Positions 1 through 12,844 are shown, counted from the stretch's first letter. The stretch: DNA of 64,000 nt from Utricularia gibba (GCA_002189035.1 NEEC01000010.1:558001-622000), one strand, 5' to 3'. The notes: generated from the sequence alone by a model not told the origin. Program-made: numbers and translations.

Positions 1-2440
1 TGGTGTAATGAGATAGGAGTTGGGCCCGATGCCCATAAAGCAAGAAGCTTGGCATATGCTGAGAGCCCCCGAGACTCTCTGTCTCACTGGTTAGGTATCT
101 GGGATTAGGCTACAGACCTTTTATGGTAACTCTCCAAGAGACACAAGGCCAAGGGCTTAAGGGTAAGAGTTCGGATGGCGACGGAGGCCTTGGTGCACAA
201 ATGGCTTGCAGGATAATCACCCGGATGGGTCAATGAGCAAATGCCAGAAGGACAGTGAAGAGAAGAGTGTCCCAACATTGTGGAATGAGTGTACACTCTT
301 CTCTTGATTATTTTGAAGATAATTTCCTTGTTATGATATTTCTAGATCAGAGTATATTTAGATTTAACATTTTTTAAATTAAATAGTACTAGTTATATTC
401 AATCCTACCAATTTCAATCTAATAAAATCAACGAATTAACTCTCATTCTAATTCTTTGATCTACTTATAGATTGTGTGTATTATATTTCTCCCTTATCTT
501 GGATCTATCCTACAATCGATGAGATACGTGTACACAAATCTTGCACCCTAAGTCAAACAAATACGTGCCCCTTTCATTCTCAAGCTGTCCAGTGAAAATT
601 AGCCACTCATTTTAAAAGAATTTCTTTCTAACTTCATAAACTCAATACATAAAAATGTTCATAATGCTCTCAAGAATAAAAGGAAACAAGCATGAACAAT
701 CAGTGCAAATGCAAAAATTGAAAATCTTTTTTTGATAGTCACTGTTCCTAGTTAGAATCAATAAATCATCTAGACTTGAATGTGTGCCTGCCTGTTTAAA
801 AAAACGGAGTTCTTCTCTTCTCCTGTATTATTCCCATCGTCTCTGGTTTCTTTGTGCTCCCGAAATCGCCATTCGAATGCTGTCCTCGTTGGGGATTGGA
901 GACTCTTCTCCCCCTCTCTTTTCTTTTTCATGATGGGATCCTTGTACTTTTAACCATCCATTACCCATTCTTTCTAGACTTGTTGCGTGTAGCGATATTT
1001 TTGCACGAAAGGGCATATCTGCTTTTCCCTGTCCAAAATTTATCCCATCATAGCCTTCTTCTTATTTTGGGTATCATCTGGTTTTTCATATAGCAAAATA
1101 AAATTTAAGAGTACTAAGTCAATAATTTAATATAGTTTTACGCAATAAAACACAAACTATATTAAAATTACACTTGAACACTTACTTTCATTAAAAAAAA
1201 AAGAAACTAACATTCTAGATAAGGAATCTGGTTTTTTTGGACAACACTGTTTGTCCTTTCTATCATGCGTTGATTTGAGAAGGGACATGCAATCATTTTC
1301 GTATGCATAGAATTTAATGAAATTTCAAACTTTCAAGTATGGTGTTGTTAAAGTTATAACTAGTGAATTCCTAATATTCTTTTACAAATAAAAGATTAGT
1401 TACAAAAAAGCAGGTGGGCATTCCTAGTTACATCAAAGTATGCACTATTGTGTAGCAACCCTGGACTGAAGGAAGGACACAGTTGCGTATCCCAACTTTC
1501 TACTGTGAGAGTCAGCGTGCGACCAAAGTAGAAACAAAAGAGCATGCGTGCTTGATATTTCTATCATCAAGTGCGATGATATGATATGACGTTTCAAGTC
1601 AAGCTGTTCTCACTTTTGCACCACGCGCGCTCCATGTGGAAATCATGACTTTATTCATGATAAGCATTATGGAGATTTTAGTGGATGTAAGGTAATAATT
1701 CAGGAGTTTAGAATAATTTCACTTGGCTGGATTTTTAAATGATATGGATATTTTATTTTTTTTTAATCAGCAAATGAATATTTGATATTTTATGCTAAAA
1801 GTATTAATATATTCATCACAATAATTCAAATTATTTTAGAATATGTATTATATGCATAACTAATTCATCAAGATACTATCAATGAGAATTTTGGTTACTA
1901 ATGTGATCGCATTGAAGCCGTTAATGGGCCATACTTGTGAGATACAAATGGATGTAGAAAGGTGGCCCAAGATGAAATTGGAAAGACTATGCATAGCCGT
2001 ACGACACAAGATTGTTGATATGGCTTTTGGCACTGCATCAAAACCTCCTTTCGGCCGTAAAACTTCCATTGGTCCTTTGATGATGAGATCGAAGGAGTTT
2101 CCTGTCACACGTACTGTAAAAATATATTTCAGGGCTATAAATGTGTAGTGTGAAATGCCCCAACGACCAACGTTGTTGCTACAGGGAGCAATATTTCCAA
2201 CTGATGGAATCTTGAAATTGAGATCTCTTTACTTGGAGTATTTCAAAATTGTTATTTTAAAATAACGGATATTGGATAGTTGAAGCTGTCTCATTTTCCT
2301 TTAAATTTCTTTTGTGCTTTAATTTTTTCAATTAGTGAACTCAAGTTCACAAAAAGATAGACTTCTCCCCTATTACCAACTCCACGGTTTTCTCCACCCC
2401 CACCACACCATTCTCTTACCTTCCACAGAATTATCATGCA
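1..2440. other. No recognised gene; unassigned sequence
   Basis: I see no conserved protein domain or RNA gene here. The first 300 bases are less AT-rich than the rest and could be the edge of an unidentified repeat. The block at 1882-2148 is open in both directions for about 80-90 codons, but neither translation is recognisable. The rest is AT-rich with short broken frames. Confidence 0.4.
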
Positions 2441-3240
2441 TTAAGTTATCAGTGGAATATTGAGAAAGAATGCCAAAAGAAGAATTAACAATCGAAGAGA
2501 GAAAAATACTATTAATTGTATATTAGTTATTGAGAATTCACAATAATTTGAGTTGTACCACTGCTTACATAATAAGTTTTTTCTGACCCAATTATTTATT
2601 ATGGAATTTGAAAAAAATTCTGCAGTTATATAAAGCTCCGCATAATTATACTTAAAAAAGTGAATCCACAATTCTTGTCCAAAATTGTTGATTTGCAACA
2701 TAAAATAATTCGGTCTCTACCCATTAATTCTAATTTTCCAACTATTGTTTGTGAGCAAAAAACTGCAACCATTCATTTTTCAAAGATTGTGCCACTTGTA
2801 GCTAGTGTAATCATTCATCTTCCAAAAGGTTGGTGCTTCATGCTCATTCCCTTTTCATACTAGTATAAGAGTTTTCATCTTGGCTTTCAATGCCACTATT
2901 ATTGTAAAATGGCTACCTCTAATACTAGTAAGGTTGCCAACTTTGTCAACCACTATGAAACCCAATAATATCATCTCTAGAAATAAATAGTGATAGACCT
3001 TAGAGAAAACAGGAGTCTCTATGGACACTTCACTAATGAGATCATACATTCACTAGAATTCATCACTCTTGTAGTAGGTATGGGTGATCCAATCCAACTC
3101 ATCCAAATAGATGTATACAAAACCTAGAGAATCTTCAATGATGAAGCTAGTTAATGGGAACCATACTTTCAAGAGAGAAGACAATTTTTTAGAAGTATCA
3201 CAAAACTTATTATCAATCAACATCACAATATCCTTGGAGA
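2441..3240 (-). other. Unrecognised decayed coding-like stretch, cut by a solo LTR
   Basis: Short open frames on the minus strand (3049-2855 and 3262-3053) have coding-like composition but match no family I know. If the solo LTR at 3246-4438 and one copy of its GAAAT target duplication are ignored, the frame ending at 3053 continues upstream into 4439-4490 with no stop at the junction, until an in-frame stop. This suggests that an older minus-strand open frame was interrupted by the insertion. The function is unknown, and it may simply be another transposon. Confidence 0.25.
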
Positions 3241-3245
3241 GAAAT

Positions 3246-4438
3246 TGATGGTAATTCTGCAAGTGTATAGAAACCGTCGAAGTAATAAAATAAGATCATA
3301 TCCACAGGGAATTGTTATTGGAATTTTCCTTTCAAAACAAAGATTTAAAAAGACTAAAAACAAAAGAAAGATTGGGTTTTGAAGACAATAAGAAAAGTGG
3401 TCTTGGATCTAAGATCCACCTTACTTAAAACTCGCCCTTGCGTGTGTACAAACCTTGAAGACTGACCTGCTTGCGCAAGCTTTGGAGGTGTTATGCTAAA
3501 GTAGTGCTACTCGGTAACCGTTATAGCACCGTCTCTTGTTTTGTGGGATTATGGAATCAATCACGCCACCAGAGCCATTTCACCTCTTATGATAACCCAT
3601 GTTTTCCCCACACCCAAATCTAACTCCTACACCTCTCACCTCGCAGACAGATTAGACAGAATGTGCCTTACCAACGATGTCTGATTGAGCCCTTTTCCTT
3701 AGGTGCTTGAGGCCAATCTTTGATTCTTCCACACTCCCTTAGGGTTATATGATACTAAAGATCACATTGGTAAAGAAAACGTTGCGAAAAATAGAATAAA
3801 ACCTCAAATTAAATGCTGAAAAACATAGTAAGACAGTCACACGCGCAGAACTTGCGCAAGCAAGGCTTCACAGCAGATCCTTAGCCGCAAGCGCTCACAC
3901 GTGCATGCTTGACTCTAAACAACAAAAGTTGATGTAAAACGAAGGGAAAGGAATCCAAAACTTGCTAGACTCGACTCTAAACCCTAGATTGACTCTCTGG
4001 TCGTCCACCCTTGACTCCTCCCATTTGATCTTCATGTTTGGATCTTTATATAATGGTGGGATTTGTCAGACTTTCTTAATGGGCTCACATCAAATCTTCT
4101 ATCCGGATCTTTTAAGATTTGATACAAATTTTCTAGGATAAGATCCAACTTTTTTAAGATAAGATGCGAATCTTATTTTATCTGAGAATCTTTGACCGAG
4201 TCTTCATCTGGATAGACCAAATCTTGGCCTCTATCAAAGTAGCTCGAAAATCTTCCAAATTATTCCAAATTCGTCCTGAAAAAATCACAAAACGCACTTT
4301 CCCTCTAAAAAGATCAAAGTGGTATGAAAGATATAGAATTCTTCTAACAACATAAGGAAAGTAAGATAAAAAGGATGCAAAACCCATCTAAGTAAATCCT
4401 AAAAAGCACAAATATAAGTGACACAAAATCACTTATCA
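3246..4438 (-). mobile_element. Solo LTR, family I
   Basis: A 1,193-bp unit with TG...CA ends. On the plus strand it begins TGATGGTAATTCTGC and ends ATCACTTATCA. It is flanked by an exact 5-bp target duplication, GAAAT at 3241-3245 and 4439-4443. A near-identical unit lies at 28400-29589 and an inverted one at 16602-17684. The strand is inferred: in the other orientation the 3' end resembles the U5 end of the Athila-like LTRs in this window. No internal region or second LTR is adjacent, so it is a solo LTR left by LTR-LTR recombination. Confidence 0.93.
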
Positions 4439-4443
4439 GAAAT

Positions 4444-4978
4444 TCCTTACAGCCTAAAGTTTTTGTGAAACTAATGATCTAAGGATCTTGATAGGAATGA
4501 TGGTTCTAGTATTTTGTCAAAGAGGACATTTTCTATTCTATAGATGGAAGTAAAAAAATATAGCATCTCATCTTGTTGCTCATTGACATCATACCCACTT
4601 CTTAGTAGTGTGATGTGGATTTTCACCTTTGGCTAAATGAGTAGCCTTTGGATGTTGTAGATTTTCACCTTTATTCTGCACTTCTCTGCAATTTGCTTCA
4701 TGATCAATTGAGAAGATTCTTTTTCTTTTGACTAGTTATATCCTAGAGATGGCTTCACTTTTGCTACCTCCTCCTTCATTAAAGAGATCTCTTTAGAGGG
4801 GGTCATATTAATGTAATCAATCTTAGCCCCCATTGCCTATCTTTCATAGCAAATTCATTTATGCAATAATGTGATATCATGCAACCATCATGTAAGATTA
4901 TCACTAAAATCTTTGATATTTGATTGTAAGATATCATCTCTTATGCTCATTCAACATTATAATCTAGTGTTAATAAAC
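4444..4978. other. Unassigned sequence between two LTR remnants
   Basis: No gene is recognised. A short minus-strand frame near 4620-4830 is broken by stops. It may continue the decayed stretch on the other side of the family I solo LTR. Confidence 0.3.
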
Positions 4979-5810
4979 TGATAACACATAGTTTTAGTGA
5001 TTTTAAATCTGAAAAGAGTTTTATTATCTTATGAAATTAGTTTGTTATTGAATATTTTGACGTTTTTGCAAATGCCAGCACGGTTTTAGTGTTTTATTCT
5101 AGAATGGGAGTTAATTCTTGATTTAGCCTTAATCATAATTTAATCTTATTCATCATAGTTATGTAGGACTTTTTCAACAAGTCAAATCTCAATAAGCCTA
5201 CAACGCATAGGACGTGAGCAGTAAGATAGAGACGAAAGGAGAGAGACGCTAGAAAATATAAATATCAAATTCCAAGAAGATGAAAAAAAAAGATTTTATT
5301 GGAAGAAAAGTAAGAGGGAGAAAAATATTTAGACTTCGAAAAACAAGCAAAAAGGGGGACAAGAGGTAAGGGATCTAGATGAAAAAAATATCAAAAGAAT
5401 AGAGGTAAAGAGGAGATGAATTCAAAAACTCAACTCAACTTTTGAAAACTTTTTCTTTATCTGGAACACTAGTAGTATGCAGAATTAGATTTCAAAAGTT
5501 TTAGTATTTTGCATGTTACTATTTAATTTTTTCTTATTAGACTGTAATCTTAGATATTTTGATATTGTGTTATAAATTAATATTGCTTCTTCTTAATATG
5601 AATAGCTAAGCACCATGTGGTACCTTGGAATCTAAAGAAAGAAGTATGCTCATTATTCATTATACAATTCCAACCAGATAATCACACTAACTTCTTAACA
5701 AGGTAGATACTCCATTTTCTCTTCGAACAATTGGTTGCAAGGCTTCATCTCCTTCAATCTACACATCAGACTTGTCTAAATGTTCTAAAAATTCATGGGT
5801 TGGGAGACTC
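4979..5810 (+). mobile_element. Degraded LTR, family II-like
   Basis: It starts TGATAACACATAGTTTTAG, which matches the start of family II LTRs (compare 17894). Near 5600 it has a diverged form of the family II segment reading roughly 'aatatgaatagctaagcacc'. The 3' end typical of the family and a target duplication were not found, so the right boundary is only the start of the next LTR. It is an old, probably truncated copy. Confidence 0.4.
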
Positions 5811-6944
5811 TGATAACACACATTTTTTTTTGTTTTTATGATATGAAAACTATAAATTTTTAATTATATTTTAGTTTTTTATTTTGTAGTCTTAAATATT
5901 TTTAAAAAATTTGGGGAATGTATGAATTTCATGTGCAAATGGACTAAACCCTTGAATTGAGTCCATTCTATGTTGTTAACGCCTTTTGAGTCTAGTAGAA
6001 AATTCTAAAAATCAGGGGAGTAGGTATGGATTTCTTGCAAGCAGCCATCATTTATCATAATGAGCAGCATAAAAAGAGAGACAATGAGTGCACTTCCACT
6101 ATAGCAAACTGTCAATAGGGGCACGAGCAGTAGAGCTGTCGGAGATCATACTTGCTTAGGGAAATGAAGGAAGAAAATATTTTTTTAGGGGGGGGGGGGG
6201 AGGAGAGGAAAAAGAAAGAGAACTTTAGCAACAAAGAATACACACATGAACACGCTCTATGAATATCGAATCAGAAAGGAGAAGAAGGAGATTTTTGATA
6301 AGAAGACTCTCCAACCTGAAGAACACCACCATGACTTAGTCCAATGCTACTGTTCCGGGTTGTGAATAATAGCAAATGAGAATCCGAACTATTTTTACTT
6401 AATTTTCATTTTTTGAATGTTTTTTAGTTTATGTGATTGACTTTCAGACGATGTTTATGATATTTTCAATAATTTATCTTAATGATATCATGCTTTATTT
6501 TCCACATATGAGTATCTAGACTTTAGGGATACCTTAAAGTATGGATAACTGATGTGGATTAGGGTTAATAAGGCAATTGATCAATGTTTCTCAGTTTTTC
6601 TTTCTATCATTTTTCGGGTAGACCTAAGGGAGGAAATGAATAGCTTTGTAGCGCAAATGTTGGATTTAGAAATAGACCAAAAAATCAAGGTGAGGATAGT
6701 AGGTATTAGTCCTAAGTAGAATGAGTAGAGTCGGGTAGATCTAGTTCTACATATCTCGCACTTCGATAGACCTAAAAATGGGATGGGTGATGATATTAGG
6801 GGCTATCGTAACCAAAAAGATGAGAAATGATTTTGGTAGATTTAGGTTTTTTGTAGTTGTGAGTATAGAAACATTGTAAATTAAATAAGTAACCTTAGTC
6901 ATCACCTACACACCCTTGAGACATCTTAGTATTAATTTTAGAAT
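5811..6944 (+). mobile_element. Degraded and 3'-truncated LTR, family IV
   Basis: It begins TGATAACACACATTTTTT and follows the order of landmarks seen in the well-bounded family IV copies (24245 and 44827): an imperfect 'actaaa...ttgag' hairpin near 5950, the 'caatgctactgttccg' block near 6345, and the 'gtagacctaagg' block near 6615. Homology fades near 6940, where family III LTR sequence takes over. A run of 12 Gs lies near 6190. No target duplication is visible. Confidence 0.55.
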
Positions 6945-8140
6945 TCAATTGTCCAGATTAAAAGTTGTATTGATAAATATTTTATTTTGTTAGAAAAATC
7001 CTATTTTTGTTATTTGTACATATTGTGTTGTCTTTTTGTGTACTTTTACCAAAGTGTCAAGATGCAAGCTTGGAGTATTGTAGGAGAGTAGATATTGGCA
7101 TTTCATGCCATACATGTGAATTGGACCAATTGTGGGTGGAAGACCAACATTTATCAAAGCCCCTAACTTACGATTTGTCAGAGTTTTCAACAATTATTGA
7201 CCACTTACTTGGATGTATTGGAAAATTGATTGCTTACACAACACAGAAAGAATGATGAAAGAGGAACAGAGGAAGTTAATGCATATGTGAATGAATTAAA
7301 ACAAACTTGGATCACTTTGAATCGGACCTAACTTTCATTTTGTTTTTGCACTTGAACTTGTTCTTTCCTCTTCACCTAAGGGAGGAAGAACACTTTATCT
7401 TTCTGTTTTCGTTTTATGCTTTCATGGTTATTTGTGGCTAAACATTAATAATCAATCTCGGTTCTTTGCTGAATTTCTTCTAGATTTTGCATATTTCCAT
7501 GCATCATATTGCATTCTTTTGGTAATGTCTCTTAGTCATGATCCATGAGTAGCAAACCACTTCTTGTGGATTTTGATGAAAAATAAGGTGAAGAGCACCA
7601 TCTCCAACCATATTGGTTTGAGCAAGATAGCAATTGTTTGTGATCCGTATACCGTGATAGTGGATGGGTAGTGGCCTCGTACCCGCCATTGGTTATTGGC
7701 AATAGCTAGACACACGTGTAGAATTTAGTTTAAAGGCAATCCACGGCAGTCCCCTCATCCTCTCAATCGTCCAAGGTGAAATTATATGAGACTATTCCCG
7801 TGCCCCCTTGTCAATCAGAGTGTAAGGGAAAATACGTTATTTCTTGTTCCTATAACTAGTTATTTGGAAAGAATCATTGAAAGTTGAGACGAGGATGGAC
7901 AAATGGAGGAAATGAAATGTCATTCCCAAGAATTACTTCCCTAGTTAAGGTCCATTTGTTACGTTATATTTTTTGTTTTTGTATTTCAAAACCTTCTTTT
8001 TCAAATGCGTGACAATCTATAAAAGTTTAGCACAAAAACTTCTCACAAAACCCAATTCTTTGAGATCGATACTTGTACTACGCTTTATTTGTGTTTCACA
8101 TTTTTTAAATTAAAATTTATTGAGGAAATGACACGTAACA
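6945..8140 (+). mobile_element. LTR, family III, 5' LTR of an Athila-like fragment (5' end worn)
   Basis: It aligns by eye with the well-bounded family III units at 12845-14050 (inverted) and 56825-58132: the 'ttgtgggtggaagaccaac' block near 7128, the 'aggaggaagaacac' block near 7380, and the end 'ttgaggaaatgacacgtaaca'. The last base is fixed by the ...AACA terminus, which is followed directly by a primer-binding-type sequence. About the first 100 bases of the LTR are missing or unrecognisable. Confidence 0.65.
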
Positions 8141-8146
8141 AATTTT

Positions 8147-8164
8147 TGGCACCGTTGCGAGAGA
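8147..8164 (+). promoter_or_regulatory. Primer-binding site, tRNA-Asp type, degenerate
   Basis: TGGCACCGTTGCGAGAGA lies six bases after the LTR end. It resembles the sequence complementary to the 3' end of plant tRNA-Asp that primes Athila-type elements, with several mismatches. It marks the start of the internal region and fixes the LTR orientation. Confidence 0.6.
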
Positions 8165-8573
8165 GTTGTGTATTTTTGTATTTGGTGTTGTGTATAGTTT
8201 TTCTTTTTCTTTCTTCTTCTTGTTTTTCCTTTGTTTTTGTTTTGCTAGTCCGTTTTTTTGTTTTATTCTTTCAGCTCCACTATAGGGACATCGAAGCTTG
8301 AGATCGTACCTAGAAACCTTTTGTCCCCCAGATCCGAAGATTGAGCACACATTTCTGGCGAAGAAGCAAGAATTATCTTCTAGTTCATGTATTGACGAAG
8401 AAATGACCAGTCAACCACCTACCGGAGTCTCCATTGTTCACGGAGAAAAGGAGCAACAACGTCCTCAAATTTTTTCAATTCTACTGATCGCTAATCATGG
8501 CCCAGTACTAAGGATAATTAAATAAGAAATCACTGCAAACCATGGTGACTAACCACTTTGCATTATTTTTGAC

Positions 8574-8880
8574 ATGGAAGAGGACTTAGAGCTACGTTTA
8601 TATCTGTTCCAGACACTTCCTAAGTTCGCTAGGAGAGAGAATGACAACCTAAATCGCTATTTTAGAGAGTTGCACACAGCTTGTGCATTCATGCATCCAA
8701 AAGGGGCAATGGAGAACCAAGCCAAGTTGCGGGTCTTCGTTTTTAGTCTCATTGAGTGAACCTTGGAGTGGCTGTATGCACTGTTACCATCCTCTATTGC
8801 AACCTAGGAGCAAGTGGTTCAGAAATTTCTCGATCAATATGTGCCTCTTAAAAGAGCCTCCACTTGAAGAAGAGCTTTAG
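8574..8880 (+). pseudogene. Athila-like gag fragment
   Basis: The translation shows the typical core of a Ty3/gypsy capsid (retrotransposon gag) domain: LRLYLFQTLPKFA, then KLRVFVFSLIE, then after a stop at 8757 and in the same frame a TLEWLYALLPSSIATWEQ-like segment and QKFLDQYVP. Gag packages element RNA. Here the reading is interrupted by a stop codon, and another ends it near 8878. The sequence then becomes family IV LTR, so only about a hundred codons remain. It belongs to the element whose 5' LTR ends at 8140. The reverse transcriptase remnant beyond 9673 is of the same type and probably from the same element. Confidence 0.8.
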
Positions 8881-8924
8881 CCATTATACTACAAAATGAA
8901 GGAGAGAATTTGCATGAATATTAT

Positions 8925-9673
8925 GACAAATTCAACTGGATCTATAACATTTATGCATAGTATGAGTAGCTAGAGCCCTAGGGATGCCTTAAGATAAAGT
9001 ATGGTGGTGTGGATCTAGGATTCTTAATAAATTCACCATTTTTTCTTAGTTCTTATTTCTATCATCCATGGTTAGATCTAAGGAGGGGAACAAGTAACTT
9101 CTCAACTTAAAAGCTTGATTCAGATGTAGAAAAACAAATCAAGGTGGGAGCAGTAGGTGTTAGTCCGAGGTAGAACCAATAGAACCGGGTAGACCTAGTT
9201 CTATACACTTTGCATGCGGGTAAACCTAATTTTAAGGTTGGTAATGACATTAGGGACTAGCTTAACCGAAAATATGATGAATGATCTAGATAGACCTAGG
9301 TGATTTGAAGTTGTGAGTGTAGGAACATGGTAATTTAACTTAGACATTTTAGCACCACACCACCTGCAGAATCTTAAGACATCTACGTATTATTTTGAGT
9401 TAGGACTAGTACTTGTTACTTTTCGCATTGAAACCTTATTTCGTTTATTGAACTTATTTGTCACTGCTAGTCCGAGCTTAGACTAAGACTTACTGTTATC
9501 CAGAATTATGTATTTACTAAGACACTTAGCAAGTACAAGCTCTTCGTGATCGACCCCGACATCCACTATACAAGTTTTCTAAATTTGTATTTTGTGTAGA
9601 TTAGGGACTATAAATTTATTTGATACGAAAATTTTCTTTTATTGCAACGATATGTTAAAATTTCCGTTTATCA
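8925..9673 (+). mobile_element. 5'-truncated LTR, family IV
   Basis: It matches the second half of the family IV LTRs, from the 'gtagctagagccctagggatgcc' block near 8965, through 'gatcgaccccgacatcc' near 9549, to the terminal 'aatttccgtttatca'. The first half is missing. No matching target duplication is present, consistent with a deletion at its left edge. It separates the gag fragment from the reverse transcriptase fragment. Confidence 0.7.
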
Positions 9674-10375
9674 AGTGGTTAAGAAGGAGATTCTAAAGTT
9701 ATTGACTGTAGGTATAATCTATCATATTTCTGATAGTGAATGGGTTAGTTCTGTGCAGGTCGTTATGAAGAAAACAGAGATCACAATCATGGCTGATGAC
9801 TAAGGGGAACTCCTGCCTACCAAAGTGCAGAATGGGTTGAGAATGTACATTGACTACCAAAAGTTGAACGCAGCCACCAAGAAGGACCATTACCCACTTC
9901 CATTCATTGACATAATGCTGCAGAGACTGGCTGCAACGAGCCACTACTGTTGCTTGGATGGTTAGTCCAATTTCCATCAAATACCTGTGGCACTTGAAGA
10001 TCAATCAAAGGTTGTTTTTGTTTTTTGTTTGGGTACTTTTTCTTACCGTAAAATTCCTTTTACATTATGCAATGCACCAGCAATATTTTAAATTTGCATT
10101 GTTAACATTTTCTCTAAATATGTTGAAAACATTATCGATGTTTTTGTGGATGACTTCACATTTTATGGGAATAGTTTTGATGATTGTCTTTCTAATTTGT
10201 CATTGATTTTGAAGCATTGTGTTGAGACTAACCTTGTTTTGAATTATGAGAAATATCATTTTATGGTAGAACAAAATATCATTTTAGGACATGTTTCCCA
10301 AAAGGGAATTGAGGTTTGACAAGGAAAAGATTGAGGTAATCTTCAGATTACCTTATTCCACTTGTGTGAGAGATG
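9674..10375 (+). pseudogene. Athila-like reverse transcriptase fragment
   Basis: The plus-strand translation shows the reverse transcriptase domain of Athila-type Ty3/gypsy elements. It has LLTVGIIYHISDSEWVS, then YIDYQKLNAATKKDHYPLPF, then QIPVALEDQSK, and the catalytic block DVFVDDFTFYG, in which both aspartates of the VDD motif are kept. It ends with NLVLNYEKYHFMV and ILGHV. Stops and frameshifts occur after MADD near 9800 and around 10065. The reading decays after an LPYST motif near 10350, and connection-region homology beyond that is doubtful. RNase H and integrase were not found downstream. Confidence 0.85.
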
Positions 10376-10794
10376 TATGTTAGGTTTCTCATAGACATTG
10401 TATGTTTTCAATGCAACGGAATTTAAAATTTTTTGAGAAACCCAAATCATATATCTTGAAATACAGTATACATCAGATAAGGTGATTCTAAAGTACTTTC
10501 AGTGGACTCCTTTATTCACGAATCACCAACAATAGATGACCACTATGATATCTACACGTGAGGCATTTTGTCGATAACCTTCCAAAGGTCACATAATGAT
10601 GGTCGATCTCCATAGGTGCTAATAGAGAAAGTCACTCCTTGCAGATAAATCTCAGAGAGAAGAAGATATGAAAATATCTACGGATTAAATCTTTCTCATA
10701 GATATTTGGTAATATTGCTAATCAAATCTTTGTAAAGATCTTATCTGGTGGAGATATATGTATGTTCCAAATCTTATACTCTAATTCACAAAGA
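10376..10794. other. Unassigned sequence
   Basis: No domain is recognised. The first 100 bases may be eroded continuation of the preceding reverse transcriptase frame. Confidence 0.3.
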
Positions 10795-10970
10795 GGTACA
10801 GGAATAACATCATGTTATTCCCCCCTTGGATGCTTGAGAGAATAGAAAAATTGTCACCGATTGCTCTTAAAACTGAATTCACATGTGTCCAGCTGTTGCC
10901 AATGACCAATGATGGTAGAAGGTCACTACCCGTTTACTAACGTAGTATCCTGATCACAAACATCATTCAC
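10795..10970 (-). mobile_element. Fragment of a family III LTR
   Basis: About 175 bases resemble the inverted family III LTR at 12845-14050. Shared blocks are 'caggaataacatcatgttattcccc' versus 'cgggaatagcctcatgtggttcccc', and the following 'cagctgttgccaatgacc' and 'gatcacaaac' segments. It has no termini. Confidence 0.55.
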
Positions 10971-10984
10971 AGAGAAGACTCTCT

Positions 10985-12800
10985 CTTAGAACAAGTTCTT
11001 GAAACAATGAAACAAAAAGTAAATAAATAACATAAACATACAAATAATTTTATTAAACTGGTACTTACCATTAGTATCATTCCAAGTTCAATGACACCAA
11101 CCATTAAAGCTTCCAAAATATCATCATTGAGTCTACTTCGAATATTTGTAACAAGATTTCCACCCATGCTAAATGTAGACTTCGAAGCAATAGTAGAAAT
11201 AAGAATAGTTAAAATGTCCATGGCAATCTTCTTCAAAATAAGATATGAATTTCCATAGAGTTGTCATCAAGAAAGGATATTAAATTTATCCATTTTTTGT
11301 AGTACTGGTTCCCTTATGTAAGAGTCTACTTCCGATACATTAGAATCATTCAAATTCTCCATCCCTTAAGCCATATATTGATCAAACATTGAAATATCTT
11401 GATCATTAGAATCATAAATAATGGAGCAAGATGAAGTCATATTTTGTTTAGAAGCACCTAAACTATTTGAGAGAGTATCCAAATTAAATCGAGATTTATA
11501 CTCATCATATAAATCTTCAAAAATTTTCTAAAATTCCTTAATTTTTTCATAGAGTCATTTTCAAAAATCTCGGGAAAATAAACTCCATCACTTTCATTTT
11601 ATACCTCGGATCAAGAACGTCACCTACTCTCAAAAATAAATGGCATGTATCCTAATATATAGAGAACTTCACTATCATTTTATTTGCCATCTTATGAACT
11701 ATTTCATCTGAGCTTTTCTCCCAATTATGAATTTTTCTTTCATATCACATACTATATGAAAGAAAAGATTTGAAGTAAGTTATTATGTACTAGAGAAAAC
11801 TAGAGGTTCATGGTAGAATATACCTCTATAAGAGAAGGCAAATTGCAACATTCAATAAGTAGAGTCCCAACAAGTCTTACAATCATAAGATAACTTCTTC
11901 TCATAAGAAATATTAGATTGGCAACATGCATGCTCAAATTTTTCATTTCTTTTCGGTGAAGCTGTCCAATACACTACACCAGCATAGTTTTTATCAATCA
12001 CAACTTCAATCTTTGTAAAACCTACTTGCACAATCAAATCAGGAATGTGAGCATTGCAATGTACATGAAGTACGTTTCCCTTCAATATCAAATCCTTTCT
12101 CATAAGCTTATGTAGAAGTAAACTCAGAACATTGCCATTTGTTGAATAATCCATGTTCCATTTAACAAAAGTTTCTATAAAGCTTCAAAAATGCTTCTCC
12201 AGTATTTGGTTCATGAATATACAAATCTAAAAAAAAAATACTATATTAAATTTAAAATGCAATTGCCATTAATCACTATCAAAATCATATTCATCAAATA
12301 AACATACCTTAGAATAAAAATTTAATAAGTTGTTATTACGATAAATCCTTTATTGTTATTCTCAGATGTCCACATATCTGTTGTTACAGCAATTCAATTT
12401 TCTACCTTTTTTAACTCCTTGTAGTTCTTGGATTTGTACTTCAAATAAAGAGTAAGAATGTGATGCCTCAATGTATTTCTCGTAATAGCTTTAAAACTTG
12501 GATTGAAACCAACACAAAAATTCCTAAAACCAATTTTTTATGCAATCTTATCATTTTTGCAAAGCTTCCTCTTGATTGATCTTGATCAAACACAAATTTT
12601 TAAAAATTTTCAGAGTTTCCCATCTTAAGAACCACTTGCTTAATATTCATATTTGATCTCCTAGGGCATGTATCTTTGAAATGTCTTTTTAAAGATGACA
12701 AATCATTTTTTGTGTCCCTGCTCATCACTTTTTTGCAATGATTGCATTGAGCTTTCCATTCATTTGTCTTGTCGTCAAGGAATTGCTTGAAGTGCTCCCA
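10985..12800 (-). pseudogene. hAT-family transposase remnant (Ac/RICESLEEPER-like)
   Basis: Read on the minus strand from the right, a BED-type zinc finger comes first (12800-12640; WKAQCNHCKKVM ... SSLKRHFKDTCP, keeping C, C, H and C). The core follows (12154-11852), with a HVHCNAHIPDLIVQVG motif like the CAHI-L-N block of hAT transposases. Then come SEVDSYIREPVL near 11325 and the C-terminal dimerisation block near 11200 (DILTILISTIASKSTFS, then RSRLNDDILEAL). hAT transposases cut and paste DNA elements with 8-bp target duplications. Several stops and frameshifts between the blocks make this a dead copy. Terminal inverted repeats were not securely found. A hAT-like end near 15419 could be its right end if the two LTRs at 12845 and 14111 are later insertions. 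Confidence 0.85.
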
Positions 12801-12844
12801 TATTTAAAATTTTAGTTTTCTTTTGTTATAGATTCCACCATCAT

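Noticed and set aside
8089-8350. Small open frames around the LTR/primer-site junction
   Set aside because: They span the end of a family III LTR and its untranslated leader. T-rich low-complexity sequence accounts for the open reading.
9674-10375. Endogenous pararetrovirus reverse transcriptase
   Set aside because: Wording such as LNAATKKDHYPLPF and the neighbouring gag and tRNA-Asp primer site fit Athila-type Ty3/gypsy, and no movement-protein or coat-protein region is present.
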